A stretch of DNA of 64,000 bases. It comes from Acidaminobacter hydrogenoformans DSM 2784. GTDB lineage: Bacteria > Bacillota > Clostridia > Peptostreptococcales > Acidaminobacteraceae. The stretch spans positions 1 to 64,000 of the forward strand of contig NZ_FMWL01000010.1 of assembly GCF_900103005.1 (NCBI RefSeq), in the 5' to 3' direction. This document shows, in pieces, positions 53,673-61,382 of the stretch. A program made the position numbers and the translations under genes. Every line of letters begins with the position of its first letter. Within the stretch, counting starts at the first letter, position 1. Below the pieces are notes generated by a model, which was not told the DNA's origin, did not search any database, and worked only from the letters and a program-made list of their open reading frames with translations.

Positions 53673-54056
53673 TTATTCAAATTTATCCAGTGCCAGGATT
53701 ACGGTCGCGGCCTCAAGGGCATCCTTTTCCGCCCGTGCGGAAGCTGTGGCTTCAAAGGCGGGTGAGGCCAGCTTCTGGTTGATTATTGCCGCGGCGAACA
53801 ACAGGGAAGAGAGCCCTATGTAGACCGCTAAAGTTTGGACAAGGATCAACAAGCTGTAGCTGTGCACGAGATGCTCAAGGACTTCAGTTTGGCTTAAACC
53901 AATCGCGTTATATAATGAAACAGTTCTCAGGATGTTTGTGAGGTGTTTTAGCAGGTGTACCGTTCCCGTAATGAAAACAAAACCTGAGGCCGATAAAAGG
54001 ATTAGGGTGCTTTTTAGATAGTTTGACCGATTTTTTATGTGAATGTCATGCATCAT
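53673..54056 (-). CDS. Small membrane protein of unknown function
   Basis: 127 residues with two strong hydrophobic segments (about 17-35 and 70-92) and a polar, Ala/Glu-rich C-terminus. AAGGAG is placed nine bases before the ATG, supporting translation. I recognise no family. It stands alone between the BTAD regulator and the Crp-type regulator, on the same strand as the latter. Confidence 0.55.
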   Translation of the reverse strand: MMHDIHIKNRSNYLKSTLILLSASGFVFITGTVHLLKHLTNILRTVSLYNAIGLSQTEVLEHLVHSYSLLILVQTLAVYIGLSSLLFAAAIINQKLASPAFEATASARAEKDALEAATVILALDKFE

Positions 54057-54150
54057 TGGAATAGTCTCCTTTTTTTTGTTGACTTTAGATCTTACCGAAG
54101 ACTATCTTATCAGACAAATATTAGCTTGGTGTTTATAAAAGATTACAGTT

Positions 54151-54231
54151 TGGTTGGGGACAGGCACTTCCTGAGTTTTTGGTTGGGGACAGGCACCGCC
54201 TGAACGTCTGGCGGTGCCTGTCCCCAACCAA
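54151..54231. repeat. GGGGACAGG-family repeat, copy 6, with a perfect 22-bp hairpin
   Basis: A single unit at 54151-54170 (TGGTTGGGGACAGGCACTTC) is followed by two units in inverted orientation: arms 54179-54200 and 54210-54231 are exact complements around a nine-base loop. It starts 11 bases after the Crp-type stop on the minus strand and may act as its terminator, though no T tract follows. Confidence 0.75.
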
Positions 54232-54242
54232 GCTGTCTCATC

Positions 54243-54926
54243 TTAATAGATCTGATTTCGAATTTTACTTAACTGTTTCTCAGTAAAACAAATTTTCCCT
54301 TTGTTTAAGTAAATGAGCCCATCTTCTTTGAGACGGTTGACCGTCCTGTCGAGGGTCTTTTGAATCATTCCAAGCTGCTCTGACAGCTGTTGCCGTGTTT
54401 CGGTTATTCTATAGACGCCCTCGGAATCTGGCGTCGCCCCCTCCGCATAACTCTTGATGAATTCGAGCAACAGACGGGGCGATTTATAGAACAGCTCAGT
54501 GCCATGCCGGTATGAGGAATTATACAATTTACAAGCTACATTTCTCGCGAGTATTCTCAGGAGCTCAGGATCTTGAACTAACCAGGACTCGAAATCAGAC
54601 CGCGAAAAATGAATGACGGTACACTTTGAAACAGCTTCAATAGTCACGGAGGTGCAGCATTTTTCAGCCAGTACGGTGACATCCCCAATGAAGTCAATAG
54701 GGTGATTATATTCGATCATATAAGCGTTTCCAGTGTCGAATTCATTAATAACTTTGAGTGTGCCGTTTAATAGAATGCCGATGGTATCCAGCGCATCATC
54801 CTTTTGATGGATGACGCAGCCTGCGGGATAGCTTCTTAATGTGAAAGCCGTCTTCAGATCAGAAGGTATCCGCGAAACGTATTGACTAAGCTCGGGATAC
54901 TTATTTACAATATCTTCGAATTTCAA
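54243..54926 (-). CDS. Crp/Fnr-family transcription regulator
   Basis: A 227-residue protein: cyclic-nucleotide-binding-type beta barrel (residues about 15-125), dimer helix, and a C-terminal Crp helix-turn-helix (ITETRQQLSEQLGMIQKTLDRTVNRLKEDGLIYL, about 170-205). It lacks the cysteine cluster of FNR, so direct oxygen sensing by an iron-sulfur cluster is unlikely. Divergent from the DUF3100-amidohydrolase genes, which it probably controls. Effector unknown. Confidence 0.88.
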   Translation of the reverse strand: MKFEDIVNKYPELSQYVSRIPSDLKTAFTLRSYPAGCVIHQKDDALDTIGILLNGTLKVINEFDTGNAYMIEYNHPIDFIGDVTVLAEKCCTSVTIEAVSKCTVIHFSRSDFESWLVQDPELLRILARNVACKLYNSSYRHGTELFYKSPRLLLEFIKSYAEGATPDSEGVYRITETRQQLSEQLGMIQKTLDRTVNRLKEDGLIYLNKGKICFTEKQLSKIRNQIY

Positions 54927-55066
54927 AGCGTGGTCCCTCCTTTTCTCAAACGCTCACCATCATTATATATCCATTTAACCTGAGTAAAAATGTACAATTG
55001 TCCTTTTTTTTAAACGATGGTCTGTGTTATTTTTATTTCAACCTAATAACAAGGAGGTATGGATTC

Positions 55067-55951
55067 ATGGATCACAGAAACCAGTACAGGTACACATCGG
55101 TTGGAGAACGCTTTAAAAGTGAGTGGCGTATTTATTTGGTAGCAATTGTTTTCGTCATTATAGCTGATCTCATTGGTCAGAAAAGATTTCCTGTTGGCCC
55201 GGGAATGCTGATCTTATTCCCAATCTTCTATGCATTGATCATGGGTGTGGTCATGGGGCCTCACGCTGTTAAGTTTTTTAAGGAGAAGGAAGTCAAAGCG
55301 GCTTCGGGATTGGTGCTCGTAGCAATTGGCCCATTCATAGCAAAGCTGGGCATCTCAGCGGGCGGCAACATCATGAAGGTCATTTCTGCGGGTCCCGCTT
55401 TATTCCTGCAGGAGCTCGGCAACCTGGGCACAATTTTCATAGCGCTGCCTATCGCAATTTTGCTTGGCCTGAAAAGAGAGTCTATTGGTGCCTGTCACTC
55501 CATAAACCGCGAAACGAGTCTGGCTTTAGTCAATGACGTCTATGGCCCTGATTCTGCCGAGACCCGAGGCAGCTTATCCATCTATGTTGTTGGGGGCATG
55601 GTGGGAACCATTTATTTTGGCTTCATGGCCACAATGTGTGCCGCCACAGGGCTATGGCATCCCTTTGCCTTGGCAATGGCTTCCGGAGTCGGTGCGGGTA
55701 TTATGATGGCGTCCGCATCCGCAAGCCTCGCAGCCATCTATCCGGAATTGGCAGATCAGATCATGGCTTTTGCCGGTACCAGCGAAACTTTATCCGGCAT
55801 TGATGGCATTTACATTGGACTCTTTCTGGCGCTTCCAATCACGAATTGGCTGTATAACAAGCTTGAGCCAACACTTGGAAAATTCGCGCTTGGTCGTTCA
55901 AAGTCAACGGATACCCATAATCAAATTCCTGCAGAGGAGGCAGTCAAATGA
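55067..55951 (+). CDS. DUF3100 membrane protein (putative transporter subunit)
   Basis: About 294 residues with eight or nine hydrophobic segments. ISAGGNIMKVISAGPALFLQELGNLGT and ATGLWHPFALAMASGVGAGIMMASASASL match my memory of DUF3100, a membrane family of unknown function. The ATG at 55067 with AAGGAGG is chosen; a longer in-frame start (54998) has no ribosome site. It overlaps the next membrane gene by four bases (ATGA), so the two probably form one complex. Confidence 0.72.
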   Translation: MDHRNQYRYTSVGERFKSEWRIYLVAIVFVIIADLIGQKRFPVGPGMLILFPIFYALIMGVVMGPHAVKFFKEKEVKAASGLVLVAIGPFIAKLGISAGGNIMKVISAGPALFLQELGNLGTIFIALPIAILLGLKRESIGACHSINRETSLALVNDVYGPDSAETRGSLSIYVVGGMVGTIYFGFMATMCAATGLWHPFALAMASGVGAGIMMASASASLAAIYPELADQIMAFAGTSETLSGIDGIYIGLFLALPITNWLYNKLEPTLGKFALGRSKSTDTHNQIPAEEAVK

Positions 55952-56400
55952 TGATCAGGTACAGGGAATGGATTATACTTTTGCCGATTGTCGGTTTAGG
56001 CATCCTAACCGCAAACTTCGTCGGATATAAAACCTCATTTATCGAGTCTTTGCCTGGCGTGCTGATATTGCTTGGCATCACATTGCTGGCCGTTGCCGCC
56101 AGCAAGATTATCCCAATCAAGCTGCCTGTCGTTGCCTACTGCTCTTTGATCGGGATGCTGCTCGCCAGCCCAATTTCACCAGTTTCAGGTGCAATTCTGA
56201 ATTACGCATCCAAGGTCAACTTCGCCGCACCTCTGACCATTGTTGGCGCTTTCGCAGGCATTTCCATAGGCAATGAAGTCAAGACCTTCGCAAAGCAAGG
56301 CTGGAAGATGATTGTCATTGGTCTGCTTGTCATGACGGGTACGTTTATCGCTTCTGCGACTATTTCACACTATGTATTGAAATTTACCAACGTGATTTAG
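55948..56400 (+). CDS. Small membrane partner of the DUF3100 protein
   Basis: A 150-residue protein with four or five hydrophobic segments (for example VLILLGITLLAVAASKIIPIKLPVVAYCSLIGMLLASP). No family name recognised with confidence. Start-stop overlap with the DUF3100 gene and a three-base gap to the amidohydrolase imply translation as a unit. A two-component carrier for the amidohydrolase substrate is a reasonable guess. Confidence 0.7.
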   Translation: MMIRYREWIILLPIVGLGILTANFVGYKTSFIESLPGVLILLGITLLAVAASKIIPIKLPVVAYCSLIGMLLASPISPVSGAILNYASKVNFAAPLTIVGAFAGISIGNEVKTFAKQGWKMIVIGLLVMTGTFIASATISHYVLKFTNVI

Positions 56401-56409
56401 GGGATGACT

Positions 56410-57726
56410 ATGGAGAAAAAATATGACTTGATAATTCGTGGCGGAATGGTATTGAATGAGCATCTTGAAATTTGTAAGAATCACTCCATTGTGATCAAAA
56501 ATAATCTCATTGTAGAGGTCGCACCAGAGGAACAGATTGACAGTTCAGAAGGCAAGGAGATCATAGAGGGCAAAGATAAGCTGTGGATGCCCGGTCTCGT
56601 GGACGCGCACACACATATCACGCAGCAGCTTCTTCGGGGAAAAATTCTGGATGAACTGCCAATGATTTGGACTCGGATCATGCTGCCCTATGAAAATGGT
56701 TTAACCAAAGAAATGGCAGAACTGAGCGCACAGCTTGCTTCGCTTGAAATGATCAAGTCGGGGACGACATCCTTTGTTGAAGCTGGCGGCAGGCATATGG
56801 AGGCGATTGCAGCGCAGATCCTTGAGTCTGGCTTACGAGGTGCGCTGACCTGTTCGACCATAGATTCAGAGGTAATGCCCAGCAACATGACACACTCAGC
56901 GAAAGAAGCGATTTCACAGAATATGGCTTTGTATGAGAACTACCACGGTGCGGGAGATGGACAATTATCAGTCCATTTCTCCATCCGTTCTATATTGTCC
57001 TGTTCGGAAGACCTGATTCGATTGGCGTCAGAAGCGGCGCTCGAAGCTGACACAAAACTCCATATGCACATGAATGAGTATCCTAATGAAGTGAATTTCA
57101 GCTTAGAACATCATGGAAAGAGGCCGTTTCAGTACTTGGATGACTTGGGTGTGCTCCAGCAAAATTTTCACGCGGCTCATTGCATTTTGACCTCGGACGA
57201 AGAAATTGATATGATTCGGGAACGTGGGGTATCTGTTGTTCACTGTCCATTCTCCAATTCAGGCAAAGGGGTGCCTCAGACGCCAAGACTGCTTCAGCAG
57301 AAGGTTCCGGTCGCTCTTGGCACAGATGGTGCTGCGCACGGAGGACTGAGTTTGTGGAATGAGATGAAAATTATGCGGTCGGTGATCAACGCGCACATAG
57401 GGTCGACGCAGTCGAATCCCGTCATTTTGCCGGCGAAATCTATACTTAAAATGGCGACAACCGGTGGCGCTGCCGCTTTGGGCATGGTGGACCGTCTTGG
57501 GACCATCGGCAAAGGAAAAGTGGCGGACCTGATTTCGATCGACCTCAATCAGCCGCATATTATGCCGACAAACAACCTCGCGCACACGCTTCTGGAGACC
57601 GTATGTGCCAATGATGTGGCGGATATGGTGGTCAACGGAAAAGTGATCATGCGGAATCGGAAAGTACTGACGCTGGACGAGGAAAAGATTATGTACATGG
57701 CAAGTAAAGCGGCTACAGTCGATTAA
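56410..57726 (+). CDS. Amidohydrolase of the deaminase/chlorohydrolase (MtaD/TrzN-like) group
   Basis: About 438 residues with a complete mononuclear metal site: DAHTHI (HxH), HMHMNEY (beta-5 His), HCILTSDEE (beta-6 His) and LGTDGAAHGG (beta-8 Asp). The group includes S-adenosylhomocysteine/methylthioadenosine deaminases, guanine deaminase and s-triazine hydrolases. ATG 56410 fits the GGGG ribosome site better than 56404. It is translated right after two membrane genes, which are likely to import its substrate. Confidence 0.87.
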   Translation: MEKKYDLIIRGGMVLNEHLEICKNHSIVIKNNLIVEVAPEEQIDSSEGKEIIEGKDKLWMPGLVDAHTHITQQLLRGKILDELPMIWTRIMLPYENGLTKEMAELSAQLASLEMIKSGTTSFVEAGGRHMEAIAAQILESGLRGALTCSTIDSEVMPSNMTHSAKEAISQNMALYENYHGAGDGQLSVHFSIRSILSCSEDLIRLASEAALEADTKLHMHMNEYPNEVNFSLEHHGKRPFQYLDDLGVLQQNFHAAHCILTSDEEIDMIRERGVSVVHCPFSNSGKGVPQTPRLLQQKVPVALGTDGAAHGGLSLWNEMKIMRSVINAHIGSTQSNPVILPAKSILKMATTGGAAALGMVDRLGTIGKGKVADLISIDLNQPHIMPTNNLAHTLLETVCANDVADMVVNGKVIMRNRKVLTLDEEKIMYMASKAATVD

Positions 57727-57753
57727 ATTATTTAAGTTAAAGGAAGAAAAATT

Positions 57754-58509
57754 ATGATTGCAGTTATTTTGCTGATAAATTTAGTGGTTGGTATACTCAT
57801 TGGGATTTCAGGGATCGCAGGATTTCTGATCCCAATTACGCTCAATGGATTTCTGGGGATGCCCTTGACAGAGGCGTTAGCGCTGAGCTTCATATCCTTT
57901 TTGACTTCAGGGATCTTGGGGGCGCTCGCCTACATGAAGCAGGGACACTTGGATTTTGGGATTGCCACGCCTTTATGCATTGGAAGTCTATTTGGGGCAT
58001 TTGCAGGGGTGCAGCTCAATTTGATCATACCCGTGGACATCGCGAAAATACTGCTATATTCGGTTGTGCTTTTTTCGGGGATTTCACTGATTGTCAGGCG
58101 TCAGAAGGACAATGAAGGTAAGGTGGCTTCAAACTATCTCAGAAATAAAGGTGTTCTGATAATTATGGGGTTTGCAACCGCTGCTATCTGCTCTCTGACA
58201 GGTGCAGGAGGCCCAGTCCTGATGGTGCCATTGCTTGCAAGCTTGGGAGTCAATCTGAGAATGGCGGTGGGAATCAGCCTGCTGGATTCGATAGCGATTG
58301 CGCTTCCGGCATTTATAGGGTATTTTGGCAATTCAAACCTCGACAATATGATGCTGTTGGCGGTTGTGAGTGTAGCTGCACACGGTGTTGGGGTTTTGGC
58401 AGGCGCGAACTTTTCAGGAAAGATCAATTTGAAATCGTTGAAATATATTGTTGCAGGACTCGCGATTTCTTCTTCTTGCTATATGCTGGCAGTGAATTTA
58501 ATTAATTAA
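57754..58509 (+). CDS. TauE/SafE-family membrane transporter
   Basis: A 251-residue protein with eight hydrophobic segments in two repeated halves, each with a GxxxGxxGxxGGx-like start (LIGISGIAGFLIPI; SLTGAGGPVLMVPLL). Family members export sulfite, sulfoacetate or other organic anions. It starts 27 bases after the amidohydrolase and could export its product. Confidence 0.85.
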   Translation: MIAVILLINLVVGILIGISGIAGFLIPITLNGFLGMPLTEALALSFISFLTSGILGALAYMKQGHLDFGIATPLCIGSLFGAFAGVQLNLIIPVDIAKILLYSVVLFSGISLIVRRQKDNEGKVASNYLRNKGVLIIMGFATAAICSLTGAGGPVLMVPLLASLGVNLRMAVGISLLDSIAIALPAFIGYFGNSNLDNMMLLAVVSVAAHGVGVLAGANFSGKINLKSLKYIVAGLAISSSCYMLAVNLIN

Positions 58510-58549
58510 AAACGCGCGCTACTATAAATGAATAATTTATGGCCGAAGG

Positions 58550-58600
58550 AAGCTGATGTTTTGGGTGAGAAAAATTAAACTCAAAGCATCAGCTTTTCGT
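58550..58600 (+). terminator. Terminator after the TauE gene
   Basis: AAGCTGATGTTTTGGGT (58550-58566) pairs with ACTCAAAGCATCAGCTT (58579-58595) using wobble pairs; TTCG follows. Confidence 0.6.
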
Positions 58601-58771
58601 ACACTGGTTCTTACACCACATTCTGTAATGCGCATTAGAAAAAGTTTGTGGCATATGTTGAAAAACAGTGTTTGAACTTAGTCGAATTAGGCGTATAATT
58701 ATATTGTAAATAACATATGCCCGAAACGACAATGATATGATAAATGTTTCTGAAAGCTGGGAGCGATGGAA

Positions 58772-59596
58772 ATGATTTTAAAATGTCTCATTGAAAATAC
58801 TTCGATATCAGATCAATTTATGACAGAACATGGCCTCAGCCTTTATGTGGAAACTGGAAATCACAAGCTGCTGTTTGATACTGGGGCGAGCGAAAAATTC
58901 GCTGCAAACGCCGTGAGGCTGGAGGTCGACCTCAGCGCGGTTGACCTCATGGTCCTCTCACATGGGCACTATGATCATGGCGGTGGTTTAAAGAAATTTT
59001 TGAGTCTCAATGAAAGTGCAGACATTTATCTTCACAAAGAAGCGTTTAAAGCGCATTACGCAGCCCGAAGCGACGGAGGCAACGCGTACATAGGCATAGA
59101 TCAGTCACTGTCCGCAAGTCCCCAGTTGATTTTTTGTGATCAGTTTAAAAAAATCAATGATGCGCTGACGGTCTTTTCGGATGTAAAGGGGGACCTGTTC
59201 AAGCCTTCGGGCAATGACGCTCTCTTTATGATGGAGGATGGTGCCCTGAAAATAGACGATTTCAACCACGAGCAGAACCTGGTGATTGAGGAAGCGGGGA
59301 AGCGCGTGCTTATTGCAGGCTGTGCCCACCGGGGCATTGTCAATATCATGAACCACATGGAGGCCATTGGACTTGGCGCGCCAGACGTCGTGATTGGCGG
59401 ATTTCATCTCTATGCCAGGTCAACGGACAAGACGGAGCCTGAGGAGACAGTCAAAGCCCTGGGAGAAGAGCTCTTGAAGCGTAAAGCAGTTTATTATACA
59501 TGCCACTGCACTGGGATCAAAGCTTATCAGACCTTAAAGGTGGTAATGGGGGATCGCATTCACTATTTGTCGGCGGGCCAGGTACTTGCGCTCTAA
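58772..59596 (+). CDS. Metallo-beta-lactamase-fold hydrolase
   Basis: About 274 residues. The metal motif LSHGHYDHGGGL (HxHxDH) lies near residue 68 and later ligands are in AGCAHRGIVN and GGFHL. This layout matches the subgroup containing the 7,8-dihydropterin-methyl-aminobenzene-phosphate synthase-like proteins of anaerobes. The ATG at 58772 is eight bases from GGGAG; 58766 is possible. Single gene. Confidence 0.85.
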   Translation: MILKCLIENTSISDQFMTEHGLSLYVETGNHKLLFDTGASEKFAANAVRLEVDLSAVDLMVLSHGHYDHGGGLKKFLSLNESADIYLHKEAFKAHYAARSDGGNAYIGIDQSLSASPQLIFCDQFKKINDALTVFSDVKGDLFKPSGNDALFMMEDGALKIDDFNHEQNLVIEEAGKRVLIAGCAHRGIVNIMNHMEAIGLGAPDVVIGGFHLYARSTDKTEPEETVKALGEELLKRKAVYYTCHCTGIKAYQTLKVVMGDRIHYLSAGQVLAL

Positions 59597-59699
59597 GTTA
59601 AGAATTGAGGCGAACGAGGGCCGTATTGAGGATTTTGAGGGGGACTGGCTTCAGGGGTATGTTGAAAGTCTTGAGGCGTCCATTAAGTAAGCCTTTAAA

Positions 59700-59736
59700 T
59701 TTTGCCGATGGTGGGTTATTGCAACCATCGGCAAAA
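59700..59736. repeat. TTTGCCGATGGTC-type hairpin
   Basis: TTTGCCGATGGT (59701-59712) and ACCATCGGCAAA (59724-59735) are perfect complements, followed by AAAA on the plus strand and preceded by T/A-rich sequence. It may terminate the metallo-beta-lactamase-fold gene in either direction. Confidence 0.65.
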
Positions 59737-59755
59737 AAGAACGGGAAATGAAACT

Positions 59756-59854
59756 ATGATCTCTGAGTTAAAGCTGACAGTAAGGTGCGCTGAAACAGAC
59801 CAAATGGGCATAGTCCATCATTCAAACTACGCGTTCTGGTTTGAGGCCGGCTAA
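59756..59854 (+). pseudogene. Truncated YbgC/FadM-type acyl-CoA thioesterase
   Basis: An ATG opens a 32-codon frame ending in TAA whose residues include VRCAETDQMGIVHHSNYAFW, the hotdog-fold active-site signature of YbgC-like thioesterases (usually about 130 residues). It stops right after the FEAG that normally continues as GRxxxLR, and no later frame resumes it before the Fur gene. Likely a remnant left by deletion. Confidence 0.8.
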
Positions 59855-59884
59855 GGCCTTTTGGAAGGGGGCAGCAATTTAGAA

Positions 59885-60343
59885 ATGGACAAAAAAGTAT
59901 TGGAAATTCAGGCGCTTCTGATTTCAAAAGGTTACAAGTTTACGCGCTCAAGAAAAGCAATGACGGAGCTTTTCGTCACGACACCCGATCACTTAAAACC
60001 TGAAGATATTCACAAGCTCACCAAAGATCAGGGTGTTAGTGTGCCAACGGTTTATAGGAATCTGGATTTGATGGTGAGGCTTGGTATAATAAAGGAAATC
60101 GAGATTCATCACGACCGTTTTTATGAACTGGACCTTTTTAGCCGCAAAAAGCTGCATATGCATTTTCACTGCCGCGTATGCGGCCAAATCAAGGAATACA
60201 GTAATCCGGAGATATTCAAGTCCATGATTGAGCAGCGCGATTATCTGGAGTCGGTATTTGAGGATGATATTGATGATATCACAATTGTTATGACGGGAAC
60301 GTGCGCCGACTGCATCAAGGCAGGGCGGAGCCCATCAGCTTAG
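59885..60343 (+). CDS. Fur-family metalloregulator
   Basis: About 152 residues. A winged helix (residues about 10-80, GVSVPTVYRNLDLMVRLG) is followed by a dimer/metal domain with HMHFHCRVCG and GTCADC, the two CxxC pairs that bind structural zinc. It could be Fur, PerR or Zur; the sequence read here does not settle it. An upstream in-frame TTG at 59861 overlaps the GGAAGGGGG ribosome site, so 59885 is preferred. It stands right after the thioesterase remnant. Confidence 0.87.
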   Translation: MDKKVLEIQALLISKGYKFTRSRKAMTELFVTTPDHLKPEDIHKLTKDQGVSVPTVYRNLDLMVRLGIIKEIEIHHDRFYELDLFSRKKLHMHFHCRVCGQIKEYSNPEIFKSMIEQRDYLESVFEDDIDDITIVMTGTCADCIKAGRSPSA

Positions 60344-60388
60344 TGGTTCAATTTGGATGCACTTAAGAGGACATAGATCATTTTTTAG

Positions 60389-60418
60389 GAAGCTGGCTTG
60401 CGGGCCAGCTTCTATTTT
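60389..60418 (+). terminator. Terminator after the Fur-type gene
   Basis: GAAGCTGGC-TTGCGG-GCCAGCTTC (60389-60412) followed by TATTTT. Confidence 0.8.
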
Positions 60419-60426
60419 GGTGCGTC

Positions 60427-60495
60427 TTCTGGTTGGGGACAGGGACTTCTGGTTGGGGACAGGCACCAACCAGAAGTCCCTGTCCCCAACCAGAA
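60427..60495. repeat. GGGGACAGG-family repeat, copy 7, with a perfect 29-bp hairpin
   Basis: Arms 60427-60455 and 60467-60495 are exact complements around an 11-base loop. Each arm has TTCTGGTTGGGGACAGGGAC followed by the start of a second unit. It immediately follows the Fur terminator. Confidence 0.8.
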
Positions 60496-60582
60496 ACCCT
60501 ACTAAGCAATTTGTCGTGAGTTTTCTCAGAATGGGTAATATATTAAATATATAAGCATTGAAACAGCGAAAGAAGGCTTGCC

Positions 60583-61305
60583 ATGACACCTAAAACAAAG
60601 CGGCGGGGCTATGATCCTTCTGATGAGGCGTGCTTTTCTGTGGCGGCGACGAAGCAGCTGAGGCAGGCACTCAACGAGATGATCTGGCTGCTGGACCGCG
60701 ACTATAAACTCAAACAAGTGGTCGATCTGGTGGGTGGCCATTACCAGCTGACCGCCAGGCAGCGAACCGCCCTTCAGCGTGCGGCGGCGACACACCATCA
60801 ATGCGCCCGTAGAGCAGAGACTTTGCTGCCGATGGTCGCGGTACCCCAAACCCCGCTCAACATTGACGGGTTCAACCTGATCATTTTGCTTGAGGTGGCG
60901 CTGTCCGGCAGTCCTTTGATTCTCGGCCGGGATGGCGTCCTCAGGGATTTGGCAGGCCTGCGTGGATCCTACAGCATCGTTGATAAGACTAAGCGCGCAT
61001 TAAGTCTTATTGGACGGGCGCTGAGGGAGCTTGGGGCATCTCGCGCGACCTTTTTTTTGGACGCGCCAGTCTCCAACTCGGGGCGTCTGGGGCAGTTGAT
61101 TTTAGAAGAAGCTAACAATTGGGTATGTCCTGTAGAGGTCGTTATAGTTAAAAATCCGGATGTGACGCTGGCAATCGCGTCTGGGGTCGTCACAGGGGAC
61201 TCGGTGATCCTGGATGACTGCGAGAGCTGGTTTAACCTGGGCCGGTGGATCATTGAGCGGTGGCTGCCAGAGTCATGGATTGTAGATCTGGAAGCGCGAC
61301 ACTGA
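60583..61305 (+). CDS. DUF434-family protein
   Basis: A 240-residue protein with the DUF434 N-terminal part (RRGYDPSDEACFSVAATKQLRQALNEMIWLLDRDY, residues 7-40) and a C-terminal half (about 80-240) starting LNIDGFNLIILLEVALSG that resembles DUF5616. Function unknown. Asp and Gly residues around RATFFLDAPVSNSGRLG suggest a nucleotide- or nucleic-acid-related fold, but this is speculative. AAGG precedes the ATG. Confidence 0.75.
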   Translation: MTPKTKRRGYDPSDEACFSVAATKQLRQALNEMIWLLDRDYKLKQVVDLVGGHYQLTARQRTALQRAAATHHQCARRAETLLPMVAVPQTPLNIDGFNLIILLEVALSGSPLILGRDGVLRDLAGLRGSYSIVDKTKRALSLIGRALRELGASRATFFLDAPVSNSGRLGQLILEEANNWVCPVEVVIVKNPDVTLAIASGVVTGDSVILDDCESWFNLGRWIIERWLPESWIVDLEARH

Positions 61306-61382
61306 GTCATGAAGCTTCAGTTAAGGCTTAAATTTGTCGGGTATGAATTTTTCGAATAAATAAAGAGAGATGGGGTGAGCGT

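Noticed and set aside
59861..59884. TTG start giving the Fur-type protein eight more residues
   Set aside because: The codons overlap the GGAAGGGGG ribosome site, and the shorter form begins where Fur family members usually do.
33688..60495. CRISPR array suggested by repeated GGGGACAGG units
   Set aside because: The units are scattered over tens of kilobases, without regular spacers or cas genes.
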